Part shown: positions 6,125 through 10,392 of the stretch, piece by piece
How positions within the stretch are numbered: position 1 is the first letter of the stretch
How the letters are laid out: each line of letters starts with the position of its first letter
Origin: Goniomonas avonlea
Lineage: Eukaryota > Cryptophyceae > Goniomonadida > Goniomonadaceae
Assembly: GCA_003573635.1 (NCBI GenBank)
Contig: QUTJ01031216.1
Span: forward strand, 1 to 10,392
Reading direction: 5' to 3'
DNA length: 10,392 bases
The notes under the pieces: generated by a model
The model's database searches: none
What the model saw: the letters and a program-made list of their open reading frames with translations, nothing else
What the model was told of the DNA's origin: nothing
Program-made: the position numbers and the translations under genes

Positions 6125-8257
6125 ATGTCTGACCGGCGTCGAGACCGTGACGACCGTCCTGGAACCCGTGGTCAGGGGTAGGTCCTGTGTATTATGTGCT
6201 CTAGTATGCTCGTTCATCTGCTGACTTGCTCGTCAGCGGGCATTCGAAGGAAGCCACCTACAAATACAAGTCTTGCCTCCAGAATACGATTGCGGACGTT
6301 CTGCGTTCTCGCGCGCAGTGGAAGGAAACTGAGTCCGACACAGACTTTGATTTCATTTGGGCAGATAAGGTCTGGATTCAGGAGTCTTTCGACCACATGC
6401 ACCTCGATGATGGTGTTCGGGTCAACCATTTCCGAAACTTTTTTGAGTTGACGAGGAAGGATCTTATGGTGAAGAATCTAAAGAGGACACGCAAAGCTCT
6501 GGAGCGGGAGGGTCAGACGGCAGAAGCGGCCAAGTAGACACCCCGATTGATGCCGCGAGGGGTTCTCACACCGTTGCAGATACGACTTTTTTCCACCAAC
6601 CCACGTCCTGCCAATGGATTATCAGATATTTGTTGAAGAGTTCAAAAAGTACCCAGCGAAAACTATGTGGATTGCAAAACCAGTAAGTGGGACTCGCCGG
6701 GTGCCTCCCTTACTTGCTCGCGTTAGATCGGCTCAGCACAGGGCAAGGGTATCTTCCTTTTCAACCACCTCAAAGATGTTGCAATGTGGAAAAAGGATCT
6801 TCGATATAACCAGGTGCTTGACGATGCGTTTGCTTGTCCGTCCGGCTCATAGGTTTGCTCGCAGGGTGCCAAGGAGCCGCCGCCCCCGGCCGTGGATGCG
6901 TATGTGGTGTCCAAATATGTTGATAACCCATTTCTCGTCGGTGGTGCGTGCTGGCGTGTCGTTTCTGAAGAATGGTACAGACATCGGTGCAGGGAAAAAA
7001 TTCGATCTCAGATTGTATGTGTTGGTCACCAGCTACAGCCCACTCACGGTCTGGATGCATCGAGACGGCTTTGCCCGTTTCTCAAAGTGGCGGTACACTA
7101 TGAACACAGCCGATCTGGCCAACAACTGTGCGTCCTTTTTGGTCTCTTCCGTACCTCACGATACAGCACGTGACAGCCGATATGATTTCGCAAAACACAC
7201 TTTTCACAAGTGAAGTGTATCGTTGACCCTCAGCAATGTTAAATTCCATTGTGGCCCTCTCCCACCAAATCTGTTGATGGGCAAGCTTGCCCCCTCAAAT
7301 CTAACAGTGGTGATATCGCCCGTCGAAATCCGGCTGTGCCATGTTTGTGTTGACTTTCTCGCGCAGTTGTCCACCTCACCAACGTCGCTATCCAAAAGAC
7401 TGCTCCTGGTTACGACAAGGAAGCAGGCTGCAAATGGCAGCTCCGCTCGCTTAAACTGTATATTACCTCCAACTATGGTCGAGGTGCGCGGCTCGAACGT
7501 TCATGGTTGTCCAAGAGAAATGGGACAGGACAGACGAACAGCCAGCCAGGCACAGAGATGCTGCGAAGTATTGCACAATTCACACCTTCGAACGAGAGAG
7601 GGGGGAGGGGGTCTGCCTACCAGGAAGGTGTAGCAGGCGTGAATTTTCTGCCCCGAGTTCTAGCGACGGATTGCAAGACAAACAGACGGGTGTTGCAGAG
7701 GCAGACAGACACTGCACAGGCAACTGGAACCAACACCTTTCCCGCAGAAGTGGCCAACGAACTGTTGTACAGCATTCAGATGATGATTATTCGAACCCTC
7801 ATGGCAGTCCAAAAGGTCATGATTAACGACAAACACTGCTTTGAGCTCTACGGCTACGATGTGTTGATCGACGACCAGCTAAAACCCTGGCTGCTTGAGG
7901 TAATTACTGGTTTTCTTGGGGGGCCGGGAGCAGACACAGACACAGAGCGACGGCCAATGGCAGGCAGGCGAGTTGCAGACACACAGACATCTACCACCAC
8001 ACAGAGAGAGAGAGAGAGCGACTAACAGGACTCCCCCAGGTCAATGCATCGCCGTCACTGACAGCTGACACCCCCTCGGATTACGAAATGAAGGAGATGA
8101 TGCTGAGCGACTTGCTCGATGTGATCGACATCGAGGGCAGGTAAGATCTGCTCGGAGCAAAACAAAGTGTTCGCTGTTGTCTGCAGTGACTGTTCGTGGA
8201 GGGCGTGCGCGCACGTGGATGTCTGTGTGGTCTGAATGGGCAAGGTGTACTCTCTCC

Positions 8258-8316
<59 letters not shown>

Positions 8317-8730
8317 GTGTGGTGTGGTGTGGCGTGGCGTGGCGTGGTGTGGTGTGGTGTGGTGTGTGTGTGTGTGTGTTGCGTGCGTGCGTGAGTGCGT
8401 GCGTGGCACACGCCCCTCCGATGTTTGACACGCCTTGACAGACGGACCGGGAACGAAGAACAGATGGGCGGCTTCGATCTCATCTACAGTGGTGGCGTCG
8501 CGAGAGCTGACAAGACTGGCAGCACAAATCTGGGTGGGTCTTCGTGTGTGCGCGCCTTCTCCCTCTCCTTCTCCCGCTCCTCCCTCTCCTCCCTCCCTTC
8601 CCCACGTTCAAACATCGATCAGGGCTGCTGCCACTCTGACCAGAATTTGACAGGTTGCTACGTAAACCGGAGTAAACTGAAGCGCCAACAAGCTAAACTG
8701 AAGCCTGGGGGCGCCACTGGAAAGAAGTAG
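6125..8730 (+). CDS. TTLL9: Tubulin polyglutamylase TTLL9-like (11 exons, 430 aa)
   Basis: Exons: 6125-6177, 6237-6533, 6580-6682, 6727-6813, 6865-6943, 6993-7127, 7367-7483, 7748-7899, 8040-8140, 8442-8533, 8654-8730; all ten introns are GT-AG and the sum is exactly 431 codons including TAG. After a short Arg/Asp/Gly-rich start, the protein follows the TTLL9 order throughout: a DFIWAD-WIQESFDH block, VNHFRNFFELTRKDLMVKNL, and AAKYDFFPPTHVLP at about 114-127. The ATP-grasp core follows: KPIGSAQGKGIF at 150-161, KKFDLRLYV at 208-216, FVHLTNVAIQK at 252-262, HCFELYGYDVLID at 320-332 with metal ligand Asp328, and WLLEVNASPSL at 338-348 with Glu341 and Asn343. Its length is close to that of animal TTLL9. 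The family adds glutamate side chains to axonemal tubulin; the Chlamydomonas relative is needed for flagellar motility. All catalytic motifs are intact, so the gene is probably functional. TTLL1 is the closest alternative, but the N- and C-terminal blocks favour TTLL9. Confidence 0.93.
8003..8018. repeat. Short (AG)n tract in TTLL9 intron 8
   Basis: About eight AG units shortly before the acceptor of the 140-nt intron 7900-8039, next to short CA-rich repeats. Confidence 0.8.
8258..8309. repeat. (CT)n microsatellite in TTLL9 intron 9
   Basis: About 26 CT units in the sense strand of the longest intron (8141-8441, 301 nt), roughly 130 nt upstream of the acceptor. It is followed immediately by a GT-based pentamer array. 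Confidence 0.97.
8310..8405. repeat. GGTGT/GGCGT pentamer array with flanking (TG)n and (GCGT)n
   Basis: Ten perfect pentamers span 8316-8365: three GGTGT, three GGCGT, four GGTGT. A (TG)n run to about 8379 and GCGT/GAGT tetramers to about 8405 follow. All of it lies inside TTLL9 intron 9. Confidence 0.95.
8557..8605 (+). repeat. Pyrimidine-rich tract in TTLL9 intron 10
   Basis: A CTCC/CTTC-rich, nearly purine-free stretch in the 120-nt intron 8534-8653, ending about 48 nt before the acceptor. It may act as a distant polypyrimidine tract or be a decayed microsatellite. Confidence 0.7.
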
Positions 8731-9002
8731 GGCAAAGTTAACTCAGCGGGACAATGGGATCATGTTGTTCAAGACTGCTTGTAATTCATATCTTTATTGC
8801 CAGTGGACTCGTGACTGCCAGTGCCGGTGTTGATTGCCCAAAGTTGAGCTTGCTTGTTGATGCTCAATGGACGTGTTACATGTATGTGCTTATTGTTTGC
8901 GCCGATTGTACTCAGCTTGGCTCGGAGCGCGAGTTTTATAGTGTCCAGACTCCAGAGTGACGATGATCAGGCATGTGACTTAGATCATTGAATAGGCACA
9001 AT

Positions 9003-9075
9003 CCAGGATCCTTCCAGGATCCGGGATTACCCCACAGGGGTTGCAAGACAGATCCGGGATACAGGATCTGGGATT
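9003..9075. repeat. Cluster of CAGGATCCGGGAT-like direct repeats
   Basis: Four related units occur: CCAGGATCC at 9003-9011, CCAGGATCCGGGATT at 9014-9028, CAGATCCGGGAT at 9049-9060 and CAGGATCTGGGATT at 9062-9075. Between the second and third is a small ACCCC-ACA-GGGGT hairpin at 9029-9041. Function unknown. Confidence 0.75.
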
Positions 9076-9326
9076 TTCCCCTTAAGAGTTTCCCTTATCG
9101 TAGTAGGCTGTCTCCACACACCGTCGGACTTTTGATCGACCTATAAAATACTAGTCGGTTGCTGATGGGCCTGGCTGACACAATGACATAATTATTTAGC
9201 ATCTAGATCATGATAGATCACTGGCGCTGTTAATGGCTTCGACCGTTGAACTTAGTCTAGTGCTTAATATGCTCTGATTACCAGCTTACAGTTTGACATT
9301 AAAAGATGTACACTAACCAGACAAAT

Positions 9327-9344
9327 TTACCAGCTGGCTGGTAA
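9327..9344. repeat. Palindrome with 8-bp arms
   Basis: TTACCAGC-TG-GCTGGTAA is a perfect inverted repeat with a 2-bp centre. It could be a protein-binding site or chance. Confidence 0.6.
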
Positions 9345-9364
9345 TTGCATGATCCAACTGTATT

Positions 9365-9453
9365 TAGATATCTACACTAGTATATAAGCTTTAATAGAGA
9401 GATATTACTAATATTAAGCTTTACTACTATAAATTAAGTTAATGTAGATATAT
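9365..9453. repeat. Imperfect inverted repeat, about 89 bp, AT-rich
   Basis: TAGATATCTACA at 9365-9376 is mirrored by TGTAGATATAT at 9443-9453, and an inner pair around the two AAGCTT sites (about 9386-9396 and 9413-9421) is also inverted. The element resembles a very short hairpin or MITE-like remnant; no target-site duplication could be assigned. Confidence 0.4.
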
Positions 9454-9590
9454 GAGTCTTTTATCCGGCGAGTCAGCTCTCTCTTCCTCCCTCCGCTTCC
9501 TCCGAAGGCTCTCATCAAAGTGTCTGCCAGCAGTGTGAGCGCTCTGAGAGTAAACCAGAATTATTTGATTAATTGATCTCCAGAGAGCTG

Positions 9591-9797
9591 AGAGAGAGAG
9601 AGAGAGTTTATTCAAACATCCTGGAAACCTCTGAGCGGCCAACAACACCCCTGGGGGATTGGTCCAGGAGCAAACACCCTGAAACCAGAAGAAAAGACTG
9701 CGGGCTTCGGGGGGGGCCGGGATTCGAACCCACGTCACCCAGGAGGGGATCCTCGTTGTGGCGGGCTGCTACCAACTAGGCCAAACTCCCCAACCTC

Positions 9798-9799
<2 letters not shown>
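9591..9799 (-). mobile_element. tRNA-derived SINE candidate with CT-repeat tail
   Basis: On the minus strand a Pol III type-2 promoter is visible: box A TGGCCTAGTTGG (9783-9772) and a perfect box B GGTTCGAATCC (9730-9720), with starts 53 nt apart. That is about 8 nt more than in most tRNAs. The tRNA-like head (about 9790-9712) has a poor acceptor stem (GGGAGTT against a run of C), so it is not a credible functional tRNA. A TTTT lies shortly after it (9695-9692). A body of about 100 nt follows and ends in AATAAA and then (CT)n at 9606-9591. Both flanks show CTCC(C)AGAGAG, which may be a target-site duplication or microsatellite coincidence. Such elements move by using the reverse transcriptase of a partner LINE; none is seen here. 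Confidence 0.55.

Positions 9800-9828
<29 letters not shown>
9800..9828. repeat. (AG)n microsatellite flanking the SINE candidate
   Basis: About 14 AG units directly upstream (minus-strand sense) of the tRNA-like head, so the element has GA/CT tracts at both ends. Confidence 0.95.
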
Positions 9829-9831
<3 letters not shown>

Positions 9832-10392
9832 CACCACAACACGTTTGCATGTCTTCCTTCTCTCTGACTCAGCCTAGTAGCCTGGTTGCTGGTCGGACTG
9901 ACTCGAACACCATGGCATAGAGAGAAAGTCATCATGTACAGGTGCACGTCACCTACTCTCTCTCTCTCACACACACACACAATTATATTAATTATATATA
10001 TTCTCTATTAAGCCTGAGCGCTAAATAATAATATGATCCACATTGCCAACGGCCCGGCCCGGGGTGAGTAATATTTGTGCCACTGGGACAGTGCCCGTGG
10101 CTTGGGACACTGGCATGCCATATGATGCTCTCCGCCCAAACCGGATCTGCAATTTTGATCCACCGTTCCTGGCACCAACCACTGCCAGTGCCAGTACATG
10201 ACGTGCAAAGGATATCCAAAGCCATGGCTGCAGCAACCCCCCTGGGAGCTCGAGCCTGATCTAGCTGAGACTAGCTCGACTCGGCGAGAGAGCGCTATAT
10301 AGGATTCAAGTACAATGGTATTCAGGATACGCCGCGATCGAGAGTTTAGGCCAAGCCTACTACAGATCATCGGATCTGACACTGTCAGTGAC
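9829..10392. other. Repeat-rich intergenic sequence, no supported gene
   Basis: Contains a compound (CT)n-(CA)n-(AT)n tract at 9955-10001. A separated inverted pair CACTGGCA (10108-10115) and TGCCAGTG (10183-10190) is also present. Three overlapping minus-strand frames and one plus-strand frame stay open between 9992 and 10382 for up to 124 codons, but none shows domain, start or splice support. This could be the start of another repeat or gene beyond the right edge. Confidence 0.45.
9955..10001. repeat. Compound (CT)n(CA)n(AT)n microsatellite
   Basis: CT units to about 9968, then about six CA units to 9980, then AATTATATTAATTATATATA up to about 10001. Confidence 0.9.

Larger units (their letters stand above)
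8731..9590. other. TTLL9 3' flank and AT-rich intergenic sequence
   Basis: The first few hundred bases are probably TTLL9 3' UTR; no AATAAA was found close to the stop. A 68-codon ORF (8754-8960, MGSCCSRLLV...) with a signal-peptide-like start lies 24 bp past the TTLL9 stop, but I see nothing else to support it. From about 9180 the sequence is AT-rich, with a palindrome at 9327-9344 and an imperfect inverted repeat at 9365-9453. Confidence 0.5.

Noticed and set aside
8041-8483. Overlapping minus- and plus-strand ORFs of 80-142 codons made of RE, TH, LS or VW repeats
   Set aside because: They are translations of the CT and GGTGT microsatellites inside TTLL9 intron 9 and of TTLL9 exon 9 in wrong frames.
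8754-8960. 68-codon ORF starting MGSCCSRLLV with a signal-peptide-like N-terminus
   Set aside because: It starts 24 bp after the TTLL9 stop, most likely within its 3' UTR, and has no recognisable homology or downstream gene structure.
9712-9790. Functional tRNA gene on the minus strand
   Set aside because: Boxes A and B are good, but the acceptor stem pairs poorly, the box spacing is too long and no credible anticodon arm could be drawn; a SINE head fits better.
10008-10382. Minus-strand ORF of 124 codons
   Set aside because: Several overlapping frames on both strands are open here, composition is not protein-like, and no motif or splice support is visible.
1-10392. CRISPR array, bacterial operon or integrated giant-virus segment
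   Set aside because: No spaced identical repeats, no ribosome-binding sites, and the genes flanking the TBP-like ORF are intron-rich eukaryotic genes rather than viral ones.

Overview
This is eukaryotic nuclear DNA. The genes are split by canonical GT-AG introns, there are many CT/GA, CA and AT microsatellites, and a degenerate tRNA-like SINE candidate lies near the right end. The best-resolved gene encodes a TTLL9-type axonemal tubulin polyglutamylase, so the organism builds motile flagella. A piece that reads as the 5' end of a eukaryotic large-subunit rRNA has a CCTCAGT variant that I recall from alveolates. A flagellated protist, possibly an alveolate alga, fits best, but the taxonomic call is weak and rests on inference.

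Layout, left to right. (1) 149-1057, minus: three exons of an alpha/beta-hydrolase whose 3' end runs off the left edge. (2) 1204-1995, plus: a four-exon, 219-residue ankyrin-repeat protein with a lysine-rich tail, divergent from the hydrolase across about 146 bp. (3) 2480-2698, minus: an LSU rRNA 5'-end fragment interrupted by about 95 bp of AT-rich repeat. (4) 2872-3490, plus: a 55-codon ORF followed in the same frame by stop-interrupted coding-like sequence, then an orphan exon of a pepsin-family aspartic protease with its DTGS site. (5) 3491-4681: no gene; short direct repeats and a T-rich tract. (6) 4682-5872 (or up to 5983), minus: an intronless divergent TATA-binding-protein-like factor with an SP-rich N-terminal region containing heptads. 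(7) 6125-8730, plus: the TTLL9 gene, 11 exons and 430 residues, head-to-head with the TBP-like gene. (8) 8731-10392: a repeat-rich intergenic island with short direct and inverted repeats and the SINE candidate.

There is no sign of a functional operon or pathway. The genes are unrelated in function but form two divergent pairs that may share promoters. The most interesting items are the TBP-like gene (a fold variant that recalls giant-virus TBPs, with N-terminal heptads resembling the RNA polymerase II CTD), the interrupted LSU rRNA fragment, and the fragmentary protease region. All exon joins were worked out by reading frame and splice consensus only; no search or RNA data was available.
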